Assembly: GCF_000308835.1 (NCBI RefSeq)
Contig: NZ_BAGN01000422.1
Span: 1 to 64,000, forward strand
DNA: 64,000 bases
Origin: Nocardia vinacea NBRC 16497
GTDB taxonomy: Bacteria; Actinomycetota; Actinomycetes; Mycobacteriales; Mycobacteriaceae
Direction: 5' to 3'
Positions within the stretch are counted from its first letter, which is position 1. Each line of letters starts with the position of its first letter. Shown here one piece after another: positions 9,199 to 18,456 of the stretch. The notes beneath the pieces were generated by a model. That model did not search any database. It saw only the letters and a list, made by a program, of their open reading frames with translations, and was not told where the DNA came from. The position numbers and the translations under genes were made by a program.

Positions 9199-9803
9199 CC
9201 GCAGCAACCGGGTCGCCGAGCGTTGTCCGCCGCACCTGCCGCCGGGTCGGCCTGGATCGAAATCCGATGCGCCGCCGCGAGGACCGCCTGCAACTGGTGG
9301 TCGCCGCGGTGCTCACGCTGTTGTTCCTGATCATCGCCCCGCTGCTGTCGATGGCGGTCGGCGGCCGGATCTACCAGACCGAAGACCGCATCGCGCGGGC
9401 CGAAGCGGCGCAGTTACACGAGGTCGACGCGACCGTGCTCGAGGTCGGCAAAGCGCCGCTCTACGCGCCCATCACCCCGGCTCGGGTGCAATGGCGCGAC
9501 GCCGACGGTGTCACGCATACCAGCGACTACCAGGCCACCGGAGTGATGAAAGTCGGTGCCACGGTGAAGATTTGGCTCGACGGCTCGGGCAAGGTCACCG
9601 AGCCGCCGTCGGACACCCGGGCACTGAGCAAGGCATTGCTGATCACCACCGGCATGGTCTTCGGGATCGCGGTCTGCTTCGGCTGCGGATACGCACTGCT
9701 GCGCCGCGCGCTCGATCGGCGCAGGGCCCGGTTGTGGGAGACCGAATGGGCCACGGTGGAACGCATTTGGGGCAACCACGGGACGCGTCCGGATCAAGCC
9801 TAG
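9195..9803 (+). CDS. Rv1733c-family membrane protein
   Basis: A 202-residue protein with two membrane segments (about residues 36-58 and 148-172) flanking an extracytoplasmic region with RVQWRDADG and VKIWLDGSG. This two-TM layout and the motif VGATVKIWLD are seen in the Rv1733c family, a mycobacterial dormancy-regulon antigen of unknown function. It overlaps the preceding TetR gene by 4 bp and is probably regulated by it. Two hairpins follow its stop. Confidence 0.83.
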   Translation: MTAATGSPSVVRRTCRRVGLDRNPMRRREDRLQLVVAAVLTLLFLIIAPLLSMAVGGRIYQTEDRIARAEAAQLHEVDATVLEVGKAPLYAPITPARVQWRDADGVTHTSDYQATGVMKVGATVKIWLDGSGKVTEPPSDTRALSKALLITTGMVFGIAVCFGCGYALLRRALDRRRARLWETEWATVERIWGNHGTRPDQA

Positions 9804-9824
9804 TTCGTGCCGAGGTGCGGCGCG

Positions 9825-9873
9825 CCCACTCGGAGTGGGTAGGGACACTCAGGGTGGGCACGCCGCGTGCCCA
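9825..9873. terminator. Two tandem hairpins between convergent genes
   Basis: CCCACT-CGG-AGTGGG (9825-9839) and TGGGCACG-CCG-CGTGCCCA (9855-9873) are perfect stems of 6 and 8 bp with 3-nt loops. They lie 22 bp after the Rv1733c-like gene and before the 3' end of the convergent carboxylase gene. No T-tract follows, as is common for actinomycete terminators. They would work in both directions. Confidence 0.5.
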
Positions 9874-10032
9874 GCTGACGTGCGGCGAACACGGGTCGGG
9901 CACCGATGACGTTAGGGCACAGCGGTATCGGGTCGCGCGGCGAGCGAGCGATCATCGGATATCGCACGACCGACACCCATTTGCGCTGTGACACAACACA
10001 AACCGGGACACAGCACAAACGGGCCGGCGACT

Positions 10033-11583
10033 CTAGACCGGGAAGAGGCTGTGCTTGCGCGGGTTGTGCTTCTGCACCGCGCCCTTCTCCCGCAGCAGGC
10101 GCAGCGCCCTGCGGATCTCCAGACGGGTCTGCGACGGTTCGACGACGGCATCGATGTAGCCGCGTTCGGCCGCGGTCCACGGAGTGGCCACGGTGGCGTT
10201 GTAGAAGTCGATCATCTGCTGGCGCACGGTGGCGCGCTGGTCGGGCGGGGTCGCCTCCAGCTGCCTGCGGCCGATGATGCCGACCATGCTCTCGGCGCCC
10301 ATGACCGCGATCTGTGCCGTCGGCCAAGCCAGCGCCAGGTCCGCGCCCAGCGGTTTGCAGCCCATCACCGCATAGCCGCCGCCGTAGGCCTTGCGTGTCA
10401 CGATCGAGACGATCGGCACCGTGGCCTCGATGACCGCGCGGAAGAACCGGCCGCCGCGCTTGATGACGCCGTTGCGCTCCTCTTCGAGACCGGGCAGCAC
10501 ACCCGGGGTGTCGACGACGAAGATCAGCGGCAGGCCGAAGGCGTCGCACAGCCGTATGAAATATGCCGCCTTATCCGAGCACAGTCCGTCCAGCGCGCCG
10601 CCGAGCACCTGCGGCTGATTGGCGATCACGCCCACACTGCGACCGTCGACCCTGGCGAATCCGGTGATCAGGTTCTGGGCGGTACCAGCGCTGATCTCGT
10701 GGAAATCGCCGTCGTCGAAGATGCGCAGCAGCACCTCGTGCATGTCGTAACCGGACCGGTCGGAATCCGGAATGATCGAGTTCAGCTCGAGGTCGTGTGC
10801 CGTGGTTTCGGGCTCCAGTCCCGGATTCACCACCGGAGCCTGTTCGAGGCAGCTCGACGGCAGGTAGCTCAGATAGTTGCGGACCCAGTCGAAGGCGGCC
10901 TGCTCGTCCGCCGCGACATGGTGCACCGTGCCATTGGCCTGCAGGGCGGCGGCGCCACCGAGATCGTCGGCGCTGACCACCTCGCCCGTCACGCCCTTGA
11001 TCACCTCCGGACCGGTGACGAACATGTACGACTTCTCGGTCGCGACCAGCACATCCATATTGACCGGGCCGTAGACCGAACCGGCCGCGCATTTGCCGAG
11101 CATGACCGCGACCATCGGCACGAAGCCGGACAGATCCTCCTGGCGTCGGCACATCAGTGCGTACCAGGCCAGCGAGGTCACCGCCTCCTGGATGCGGGCG
11201 CCGCCGGAATCGTTGATCGACACCACCGGGCAGGCGTTCTCCTGCGCGAATTCCATTGCGGCGGCGACCTTTCGGCCGAACATCTCGCCGACCGATCCGC
11301 CGTGCACGGTCTGGTCGTGGGCGATGACGACGACCGGCCGGCCGTCGATGTAGCCGCGGCCGGTCACCACACCGTCGCCGTACATGCCGTCGGTGCTGCC
11401 CGGCTGTCGCACCAGCGCGCCCATTTCCACGAAGGAGCCCTGGTCCAGCAGCATGCGCACGCGCTCGCGCGCACTCGGTATGCCCTTGTTCTTGCGTTTC
11501 GCGATGCCGGTCTCGCCGGCGGGTTCCTCGGCGAGCTCCAGGATGTCCCGGAGTTCCTCGAGTTTTTCTCGCGTGCCGCTCAT
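10033..11583 (-). CDS. Acyl-CoA carboxylase carboxyltransferase (beta) subunit
   Basis: A 516-residue protein of the biotin-dependent carboxyltransferase family (AccD/PccB type). Seen: an N-terminal KLEELRDILELAEE segment, GGSVGEMFGRK and INDSGGARIQEAV in the N-lobe, DTPGVLPG and RKAYGGGYAVMG in the C-lobe, and a C-terminal RKHSLFPV. It transfers carboxyl from carboxybiotin to an acyl-CoA (acetyl, propionyl or long-chain). No alpha or epsilon subunit gene is adjacent, so which AccD this is remains open. ATG 11583 follows GAAGGA; ATG 11595 has its ribosome site too close. A strong inverted repeat lies upstream. Nearby desaturase and esterase genes suggest a lipid or mycolate role. Confidence 0.9.
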   Translation of the reverse strand: MSGTREKLEELRDILELAEEPAGETGIAKRKNKGIPSARERVRMLLDQGSFVEMGALVRQPGSTDGMYGDGVVTGRGYIDGRPVVVIAHDQTVHGGSVGEMFGRKVAAAMEFAQENACPVVSINDSGGARIQEAVTSLAWYALMCRRQEDLSGFVPMVAVMLGKCAAGSVYGPVNMDVLVATEKSYMFVTGPEVIKGVTGEVVSADDLGGAAALQANGTVHHVAADEQAAFDWVRNYLSYLPSSCLEQAPVVNPGLEPETTAHDLELNSIIPDSDRSGYDMHEVLLRIFDDGDFHEISAGTAQNLITGFARVDGRSVGVIANQPQVLGGALDGLCSDKAAYFIRLCDAFGLPLIFVVDTPGVLPGLEEERNGVIKRGGRFFRAVIEATVPIVSIVTRKAYGGGYAVMGCKPLGADLALAWPTAQIAVMGAESMVGIIGRRQLEATPPDQRATVRQQMIDFYNATVATPWTAAERGYIDAVVEPSQTRLEIRRALRLLREKGAVQKHNPRKHSLFPV

Positions 11584-11608
11584 ATGGGGTGCCATCCTTC
11601 GAACTAGT

Positions 11609-11647
11609 CGCCTTGTACTGTCCGGATTCACCGAACGGTACAAGGCG
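11609..11647. promoter_or_regulatory. 10-bp-arm inverted repeat upstream of accD
   Basis: CGCCTTGTAC (11609-11618) and GTACAAGGCG (11638-11647) are perfectly complementary with a 19-nt spacer that holds a weaker inner symmetry (TCCGG / CCGA). It begins 26 bp upstream of the accD start, so it is a candidate operator or 5'-UTR structure. The regulator is unknown. Confidence 0.55.
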
Positions 11648-11832
11648 CTCGATGCTATCGGGTGTAGGACCCGCAGCACAGGGACTCAACTTTAGCCATG
11701 GGGCGGCTCACCGGTCCGCTGGGTGTGCCGTCCCCGGTGCCGTCGGTGGATCGTCGCCGGGCGTTACAGCCGTCGCACCGGATGGCGCACCCGCGTCAGT
11801 GTCCCGGGGAGCACCCGGTCTCGCCGACTATA

Positions 11833-11854
11833 TCCGGTCATCCGAATGACCGGA
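11833..11854. promoter_or_regulatory. 9-bp-arm palindrome in accD/PucR intergenic region
   Basis: TCCGGTCAT-CCGA-ATGACCGGA is perfectly symmetric, flanked by ATAT/AATAT. It lies 129 bp before the PucR-like gene and 250 bp upstream of accD; it could be an operator for either gene. Confidence 0.45.
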
Positions 11855-11982
11855 AATATTGGACCGAGAATCGCTCCGCTGCTTGTGATTTCGCCCAAGC
11901 TGGTCGGCACGGTGTGATGACTTTCCTAATTACCGGACCGGATATGCGATTTTGGTCCGAACGCCACTAGCCTTTCACAGTC

Positions 11983-12954
11983 ATGGTGGGCAAACAGGCT
12001 GGTTCGGGCAGCAAGAGCCTGGAATCGAAACTGGTCGAACATTTGACTTTTCAGGCCCGGCGCACGCAGCGCGGAGATCTCGGTACTATCACGCGCACCT
12101 GTTTGGCGGAAGCTGCGCAAGTGCTGGAACCGCGGTTGGATCCGGCTGCCGAGCAGCCCGGGGTGATCACCGGATCGGCCGCGCGGTGGGCCCGCGAGGG
12201 CGTGGCGCTGGAAACTGTGCTGGACGCCTATCACGACGGTGTGCGCGCCGGGCTGGAATTCCTCGCCGAACAGGCAGCGGACGAGGATGCCGATCAGGTG
12301 GCGGCCGCGGCCGGGTTGATCGTGCGCGTGCTGGAAATGGTGACGACGGCGACGTCCACGGCCTATCTGGACGAACATCGCCAGGTCGCCCGGGAACAGC
12401 AGACTGCCGCGCAGACTCTGGTATCGGCGCTGCTCAGCGGACACGGCGTCGCACGGCTGGCCGGGCGCGCCGGTATCAGCGTCGCCGCGTCTTATCAGGT
12501 CGTCGCCCTCGCGATTCCCGCACATCCGGACGAGCGAAGACCCGGTCTGGGCGCGCCGTCCGCGGCCCGCCGGAAGTTGCGCCGGGTCCAGGCGGCGCTG
12601 GCGATGCCGCTCGGTTCCCGGGCACTGTCGCTGCTGTCCGATGAGGGCGGCACGGTCCTGGTGCCGATCGACGAGGTATCCGCCATGGCACCGCTCGCGC
12701 TCACTCCGGAGGTGCTCGACCTGGTCAGCGAGGCTGCCGAGGTACCGCTGACCGCGGTGGTGGCCTCCGGTGAGACCGCTCGGATTCCCGAACTGGCCGG
12801 CTCGGCACAGGAACGGCTCGCCCGACTCCTCGCCGACGGCCGGGCGCCGGGGCTCTATCGGATCGCCGATCTGCCGGCTTGTGACGGTTTCCAGTCAGGT
12901 CGTCGAGCTGTCGTCACCTCGCCCAACGATCGACGAATCACCCGTTCGGCCTGA
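11983..12954 (+). CDS. PucR/CdaR-type regulator lacking the C-terminal HTH
   Basis: A 323-residue protein that aligns along its length with residues 1-330 of the 405-residue PucR-type regulator at 30350-31567: shared RWAREGV, LTSALL/LVSALL, ARRKLRRVQAAL, ALSLLS.EGGTVL and a final GLYRIADL. In the paralogue about 75 more residues follow, containing the PucR HTH. Here the chain stops after a short basic tail and only 45 bp remain before the next gene, so no HTH remnant is encoded in another frame. It therefore has the N-terminal sensor and GGDEF-like region but cannot bind DNA in the usual way; it may act by protein partnering. The desaturase gene follows by 45 bp. Confidence 0.75.
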   Translation: MVGKQAGSGSKSLESKLVEHLTFQARRTQRGDLGTITRTCLAEAAQVLEPRLDPAAEQPGVITGSAARWAREGVALETVLDAYHDGVRAGLEFLAEQAADEDADQVAAAAGLIVRVLEMVTTATSTAYLDEHRQVAREQQTAAQTLVSALLSGHGVARLAGRAGISVAASYQVVALAIPAHPDERRPGLGAPSAARRKLRRVQAALAMPLGSRALSLLSDEGGTVLVPIDEVSAMAPLALTPEVLDLVSEAAEVPLTAVVASGETARIPELAGSAQERLARLLADGRAPGLYRIADLPACDGFQSGRRAVVTSPNDRRITRSA

Positions 12955-12999
12955 ACAACCCCGCTTATCGTCGATTCAGGGGAGAACAAAGGAGCACGT

Positions 13000-13950
13000 G
13001 TGACGACCGCGTTGACCGATCTCGACATTTTGCGCGAACTGGAGCCCGTCGCCGAACGTCATCTCGACGAGCATCTGCGCAAGGCCAAGGCGTGGCACCC
13101 GCACGATTATGTGCCGTGGGACGACGGCCGGAATTTCGCCGCGATGGGCGGCATCGATTGGGATCCGGAACAATCTCGGCTGTCGGAGGTCGCGTGCACC
13201 GCCATGGTGACCAACCTGCTCACCGAGGACAATCTGCCGTCCTATCACCGGGAGATCTCGGAGTCGTTCTCACTGGACGGTGTCTGGGGCACCTGGGTCG
13301 GGCGCTGGACCGCGGAGGAAAACCGCCACGCGATCGTCATGCGCGATTATCTGGTGGTCACTCGCGCGGTGGATCCGGTCGTACTGGAACAGGCCAGAAT
13401 GGCGCATATGACGACGGGGGTCGCGAAGCCGGAGAAGGGGCCGCAGTTCCTGCGTTCGGTCGCATATGTAACATTGCAGGAACTGGCGACCAGAATAAGT
13501 CACAGAAATACCGGCGCCGCCTGTAATGAGCCCATCGCCGAGCGTATGCTGCAACGGATTGCCGCCGACGAGAACCTGCATATGATCTTCTACCGCAACC
13601 TCAGTGCCGCCGCCCTCGACCTCGCACCCGACGAGGCCATGCGTGCGGTCACCGATATCGTCACGCGGTTCCAGATGCCCGGACTCACCCAGCCCAACTT
13701 CCGGCGAAATGCGGTGGTACTGGCCAAGAACGGCATCTACGACTTGCGCCAGCATCTGGATGTCGTGTTGCGGCCGGTGCTGCGCGCCTGGAATGTCTTC
13801 GAGCGCACCGATCTGTCCGACGACGGCGAACGCGCCCGCGACCAGCTCGGCGCATACCTCGATGAATTGGCCGTCAAGGCAACACGTTTCGAGGAGCAGC
13901 GCGACCGGGCCGCAGCCAGACAGGCGGAGCGAGCCGCCGTCGTACCATGA
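13000..13950 (+). CDS. Acyl-ACP desaturase (di-iron, DesA type)
   Basis: A 316-residue soluble desaturase of the plant stearoyl-ACP/mycobacterial DesA family. Di-iron ligand motifs E107-N-R-H110 (preceded by Glu106) and E191-N-L-H194 are intact. It introduces a double bond into ACP-bound acyl chains, in mycobacteria feeding oleate or mycolate precursors. The length is close to that of the mycobacterial DesA proteins. Its 3' end overlaps the start of the secreted esterase by 4 bp (ATGA), and a truncated PucR-like regulator precedes it. Confidence 0.92.
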   Translation: MTTALTDLDILRELEPVAERHLDEHLRKAKAWHPHDYVPWDDGRNFAAMGGIDWDPEQSRLSEVACTAMVTNLLTEDNLPSYHREISESFSLDGVWGTWVGRWTAEENRHAIVMRDYLVVTRAVDPVVLEQARMAHMTTGVAKPEKGPQFLRSVAYVTLQELATRISHRNTGAACNEPIAERMLQRIAADENLHMIFYRNLSAAALDLAPDEAMRAVTDIVTRFQMPGLTQPNFRRNAVVLAKNGIYDLRQHLDVVLRPVLRAWNVFERTDLSDDGERARDQLGAYLDELAVKATRFEEQRDRAAARQAERAAVVP

Positions 13951-14957
13951 GTCGTCGAGCACCGATCACCGCGGCGGCGATGGCCCTCATCGCCGCGCTG
14001 GCGGCCGTGCCCGCACTCGCGGATCCGCCCGCCGTCGATCCGGCCATGACGCGGACCGGAACGATCAGCATCGAGACGGTCGGGCCGCGGCACGAACGTT
14101 TCGCCATCGCCTCGGCCGCCATGCGTCGGGTCATTACGGTGGATGTGTTGCGCGGCAGCGGTTCCGGACCGCATCCGTTGCTGTATCTGCTCGATGGCGT
14201 CGACGGCGAGGCGGTCTCGGGGTGGCTGACCAAGGGGCGTGCGGCGGAGTTCTTCGCGGATAAACCGGTCGATGTGGTGTTGACCAGCGGCGGCACCGGG
14301 AGCATGTACAGCGACTGGTTGCGACGCGACGCCACCCTCGGGGTCAACCGGTGGGAAACCTTTCTCACCGCCGAGCTGCCGCCGATTATCGAGTCGTATC
14401 TGAAAACCGATGGGCGGCGGGCGATCGCGGGTGTTTCCATGGGTGCGCAGGCGGCCATGATGCTGGCCCAGCGGAATCCGGGGCGTTACCGTGCGGTCGC
14501 GGGAATGAGTGGATGTTATTCCACCGCAGACGATCTCGGTCGGGCCGTCACCACGATCACGGTAGCCTCGCGCGGTGGCAATGTCGAAAACCTCTGGGGC
14601 CCACCCGGATCGCCGGAGTGGAGTGCGCACGACAGCCTGCTCGGTGCCGCGCAGCTGCGCGGGACCTCGATCTACCTGGCCGCGGCGACCGGCCTGCCGA
14701 CCGATGCCGACCTCGTCGCGGTATCGCGTGCGTCCGACCTCGGCGAAGCGTTGAAGACGGCGGGCGGGGGTCTGGCCCTCGAAGCCGGTGCGCGCTCGTG
14801 TACCGAACGCTTCGCGGCACGACTGGCCGAGCTGAATATCCCGGCCACCGTCGACTACGCCCCGACGGGTATGCACACCTGGCCCGACTTCGAGGCCCAA
14901 CTGCCGAGGGCCTGGCGCGTGCTCGCCCCGGCGCTCGGCCTTCCAGACCCGCACTGA
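13947..14957 (+). CDS. Secreted esterase, antigen-85/mycolyltransferase-like
   Basis: A 336-residue exported protein: signal peptide residues 1-25 (ending ALA-D), then an esterase-D/Ag85 fold with LLYLLDGVDG, SDWLRRD, W-E-TFLTAELPPII and nucleophile Ser164 in GVSMG. The His is probably in GMHTWPDF near the C-terminus. Ag85-like proteins transfer mycolyl groups between trehalose mycolates and arabinogalactan. The Ag85 HSWEYW motif is HTWPDF here, so it may be a corynomycolyl-type or a plain esterase. It overlaps the desaturase gene, so chain desaturation and mycolyl handling could be co-regulated. Confidence 0.88.
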   Translation: MSRRAPITAAAMALIAALAAVPALADPPAVDPAMTRTGTISIETVGPRHERFAIASAAMRRVITVDVLRGSGSGPHPLLYLLDGVDGEAVSGWLTKGRAAEFFADKPVDVVLTSGGTGSMYSDWLRRDATLGVNRWETFLTAELPPIIESYLKTDGRRAIAGVSMGAQAAMMLAQRNPGRYRAVAGMSGCYSTADDLGRAVTTITVASRGGNVENLWGPPGSPEWSAHDSLLGAAQLRGTSIYLAAATGLPTDADLVAVSRASDLGEALKTAGGGLALEAGARSCTERFAARLAELNIPATVDYAPTGMHTWPDFEAQLPRAWRVLAPALGLPDPH

Positions 14958-15012
14958 TTCACGCGGCACTCCTGAGCTGGGCGACCGATGATCCGACCGG
15001 CGCTGAGGGGGA

Positions 15013-15489
15013 CTAACCGGGAAGCGTTGTCGTGGTGGCACAGGCGCTGTCGCGCAGGAGCTTCGGTGCGGTGTCGAGTGGAATGTCGTACCAGAGATCG
15101 AGTTCCAGCCGGTTCCCAGCACCGATGGTCACCTCGGTCGGTTGACGTTTGATCGCCATGGCATCGTTGCTGACCGGATGTGCGGTGCCCGCGTTGTCGT
15201 CGAGTTGATAGTCGGTGGTGCGGGTCGTATGGAATGTGGTGTCGGCATTGGCAATCACCACTCGAACGCGAACGAGCTGCCCCTTGGGCAGCCATTCGGC
15301 ATGCGTGCCGAAGATATAGCTGTGCCCGGGCTCGACAACGAGCGCGGTGATCTCCAACTTGGTGCAATCCGCCGGTGTCCGGACGTACTCGGTGGTTGTG
15401 ACGCTCGGTGCGCTAGGCGTCGGCGTCGGGTCGGCGCAGGCCGCGAGCGGGAGAAACAAGAGCGAAAGCAACCGACGCACCCGTTCCAT
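15013..15489 (-). CDS. Hypothetical lipoprotein
   Basis: A 158-residue exported protein with a short lipoprotein signal (residues 4-17, lipobox L-A-A-C, Cys18), a Pro/Thr/Ser linker and a beta-rich domain (about 38-150) with TDYQLDDNAG and PTEVTIGAGNRLELDLWYDIP. This resembles the immunoglobulin-like telomeric-repeat/DUF4352 surface folds, but I cannot assign a family. It lies 81 bp downstream of the GH65 gene on the same strand and may be co-transcribed. Confidence 0.72.
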   Translation of the reverse strand: MERVRRLLSLLFLPLAACADPTPTPSAPSVTTTEYVRTPADCTKLEITALVVEPGHSYIFGTHAEWLPKGQLVRVRVVIANADTTFHTTRTTDYQLDDNAGTAHPVSNDAMAIKRQPTEVTIGAGNRLELDLWYDIPLDTAPKLLRDSACATTTTLPG

Positions 15490-15570
15490 GCTAGGATCCG
15501 ACCCGCCGTGACGTGCCCGTATTGGGTACCGGAACCGATGGGAGTGACCAGCTGTGCCCAGGGGCGCGGA

Positions 15571-18299
15571 TCAGGTTCGGGGGCCGGTGATTTCGAGTTC
15601 TCGGAGGGTGGGGTGGGGGGTTGGGGTGGTGAGTTCCATGCGGATGTAGCGGGTTGAGAGGGGTGTGGGGAGGGTGCCGGTGGTTGGGTCCGGGGTGATC
15701 GGGGTCCAGGTGTGGTTGTCGGGGGAGGCGGTGAATGTGGTTGGGGTGGGGCGGTCCAGTGCGGGAGGATTCGGGCGATGTGGGTTTCCTGGCCCAGGTC
15801 GACGGTGAGGGTGGCGGTGGGGGTGTTGGGGGACCAGCTGGTGGCGGGGGTGCCGTCTACGGCGGCTTCGGCGTATTTGCCGGGTTCGTCGGAGCTGGTG
15901 GTGACCGGTTTGCAACGGGCCAGGTTGTCGGTGGGGGTCCGGTCGGGACGACGGGTCGGGACGGTCAGTTCGCTGTCGAGGCGGTGGGTTTCGGTGTCGG
16001 TTCGGACCTGTAGCGGTTGGCCGTCGGTCAAGGTGAGTTCGGTTTCGTCGGGACCGATGGTGGCATCGAAAGTTCGTCCCTGCCAGTGGATTCCACGGAT
16101 CGTGAGGCCGTCGGGGAGTTCGGGCGGAAGGGTTGGGGCGATCCGGATGTCGTCGATGTCGAAGCGCAGGCCGAGTAGGCCGTTGGTGAAGGTCTGGAGG
16201 AAGCCGCCCGCCGCGGTGACGAAGGTGAAGGCGGGCGCACCGGCGAGCGGGTCCTTGGCTCCGACCTTGGCGCCGCGGGCCTCGGTGAACTGGCCGAAGG
16301 GGCTGCGGATGAACGGGCGCGCGGCGCGTTCGAGGAAGGTGTCGGTGGCACAGCCGGGTACGCCGATTGTCGCCGCGTCGATGGCGTGCACCGAATCGGT
16401 CATCGCGGGACCGTCGGGATCGGTTCGCTCCGAATAGTATTCGAGCACATTGGCCGCCACATCCGGCGGCATCGGCCAGTCCAGGGGATAGATCAGTAGC
16501 ACGGTGTCCGCCTGTTTGATGGGAGTTCCTGTGTAGCCGTCGAATTGGACGAAGATCCGTTGGTTGCGATCGAACGGCATGCGCAGCCCATCGGCGATCG
16601 CGGTCCACTCGGGCCGGCGCGGTTCGCCCAGAATCTCCGCCGCGCGGGTGGCATTGCGCAGGGCGAGGGCGGCGACAGCATTGGTGTAGACCGCGTCGTT
16701 CACGCCGTTGCTGTACTCGTCGGGACCCGCGACATTGCGAATCGAGTAGCTGCCGTCGTCGTTGCGCGTCACCCGCGAGGCCCAGAATTCGGCGAGCGCG
16801 CGCAACACGGGCCAGCCGCGTTCGCGCAGATAGCCGGTATCGCCGGTCGCCACGTAGTACTGCCAGGCCGCCAAGGACGCATCGCCTTGCAGATGGATCT
16901 GGGTCAAGCAGTGCGGCGGATCCCAGCTGTGGCATTCGTCGAGATCGCCACGGCTCGCACTGGTCCACGGATAGAAAGCGCCGCGGTAGCCGAGCCGCTG
17001 GGCATTCGCCTGGGCGGCGGACAATGTCCGAAAGCGGTAGTCCACCACGGATTTCGCCAATTCCGGTGCGAACTGCAGCAATCCGGGGAACATCCAGATA
17101 TCCGCATCCCAGAACACCGCGCCGCCGTAGTTGTCGCTGCTGAGCCCGACGGGCGAAATGCTGTTGTCCTGTTGGGAGTTCGTGCTCGAATACAGCGAAT
17201 ACAGCGCACCGCGCGTCCAGGTCTGCACATCGGGTTGACCGGGCACCTCGATATCACCGCGCCACCGCGCCCGCCAGGCCGCGGCTGTTTCGGCGAGCAG
17301 GTTCGCCCACCCCGTCCACACGGCCCGCTGTGCCGACTCGAACGCGGTCGCCGCCGGATCAGGAGAGGTGCGGGTAGTGTCGACCCCGACGAACTTCGTC
17401 AACTGATACGTGCCGCCGTCGCGCACCGGAAACCGAACATCCTGGCGCGCACTGAGATCGCGGCCCGGTGGCATCGGCTGAATCGCGTTCGAAGCGATAC
17501 CAGCCCCCGGCCGCAGCACGGAGACGATATCGCCGCCGACATCGGTGCCGTCGGTACGGAATCCGACCCGAATGGTGTCGTCGTCGCGAGCGCCCACCTC
17601 GGACTGGCTGACCCGTCGCGCACCGGCGCCGTCGACGAGATCGGAGACCACCATCTCGCCCGACCAGTGCGGCATCACCGTGACGTGCACCGCGCCGACA
17701 TGCTGATCCACCTGGTCGGTGAGCACGTCGTAGACCAGATCGGTGGCCTTGCCATCGGGTGCGCTCCAGGTCAGCCGGGTCCGCACCAGTCCGCAGCGCA
17801 GGTGCAGCGTTTGCCTGAAGTTCGAGATCTGAGCAGCGGGTGTGGCCGGCGAATAGGTGTGCTCGCCGACACCGACCAGCAATCCGGACCAGTTCGGAAT
17901 GGCCGCGGCGACCTCGCGGTTGTCGGCCACACCCGGAGTGTGCGCATAGAGGCCGGCGACGAAAGCACCATCGTATGCGGGCGTGTAGAGCGGCCAGCCG
18001 GTCGCCTCATCGGTCGCGGTATATCCCATGCCGCGCGGTGGCACACGCAATCCCAGATAGCCGTTCCCGACGAACGGATGTGCATCGATCGGTACGTCCA
18101 CCTGATCGTTCGACAGCGCCCAGCCGGGCGCCGAGGCCGATGGATCATCCGGACATGCACCACTCGCAACTCGATCGGTGTGACGCACCGCGACCAGCAC
18201 CGCTGTTGCCGCCAACATGATGACCGCCGCTAGCGCGATACCCAACAGAATGGTGGTGCGACGGCTCACACGTCGGAGTAACTGGCCGATCCGGGACAT
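15571..18299 (-). CDS. Membrane-anchored GH65 glycoside hydrolase (acid-trehalase-like), frameshifted in C-terminal discoidin domain
   Basis: A TM anchor covers residues 19-41, then comes the GH65 N-terminal beta-sandwich (from about residue 60), an (alpha/alpha)6 barrel with FWDADIWMFPGLLQF, and the catalytic acid Glu528 in GPDEYSNGVND. A C-terminal F5/8 discoidin-like domain starts near NLARCKPVTTSS. GH65 hydrolases of this size are acid trehalases (Ath1-like) or kojibiose/nigerose hydrolases. The frame read from ATG 18299 (GGAGG upstream) runs on to 15255 through non-homologous sequence and into the lipoprotein gene. A one-base shift in the G-runs at 15743-15751 restores the discoidin pattern (FTASPDNHTW, YIRMEL) and ends at 15571. 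The catalytic domain is unaffected; it may be a real mutation or a homopolymer sequencing error. Confidence 0.8.
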
Positions 18300-18309
18300 T
18301 CGCGCCTCC

Positions 18310-18325
18310 ACGTCGAGCTCGACGT
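18310..18325. promoter_or_regulatory. Perfect 16-bp palindrome next to the GH65 ribosome site
   Basis: ACGTCGAGCTCGACGT is fully self-complementary and abuts the GGAGG ribosome site of the GH65 gene, 11 bp before its ATG. It could be an operator or an RNA hairpin affecting translation. Inference only. Confidence 0.4.
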
Positions 18326-18456
18326 TCGTGCCGAGCCGCGATACGCGTCGACGACCGCAGGACCGGCTACCGGGTTACGCAGGTGTGATTTCCATTGTTC
18401 CATCCACAACGATCCGCGCGGTGGAATGCGGCGGGGCCCGGGGTGTTGACACAGAT

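Larger units (their letters stand above)
11584..11982. other. 399-bp divergent intergenic region, no gene
   Basis: No convincing ORF. It holds the divergent promoters of accD (minus) and the PucR-like gene (plus). Two inverted repeats stand out (11609-11647 and 11833-11854) and are listed separately. A CCGGACCGG motif occurs near 11937. Confidence 0.6.

Noticed and set aside
15255..15570. C-terminal extension of the GH65 frame into the lipoprotein gene
   Set aside because: Low-complexity out-of-frame translation after the frameshift; the discoidin sequence continues in another frame and stops at 15571.
16545..18233. A 562-codon frame on the plus strand opposite the GH65 gene
   Set aside because: A shadow of the GH65 frame with no domain; the minus strand carries clear GH65 motifs.
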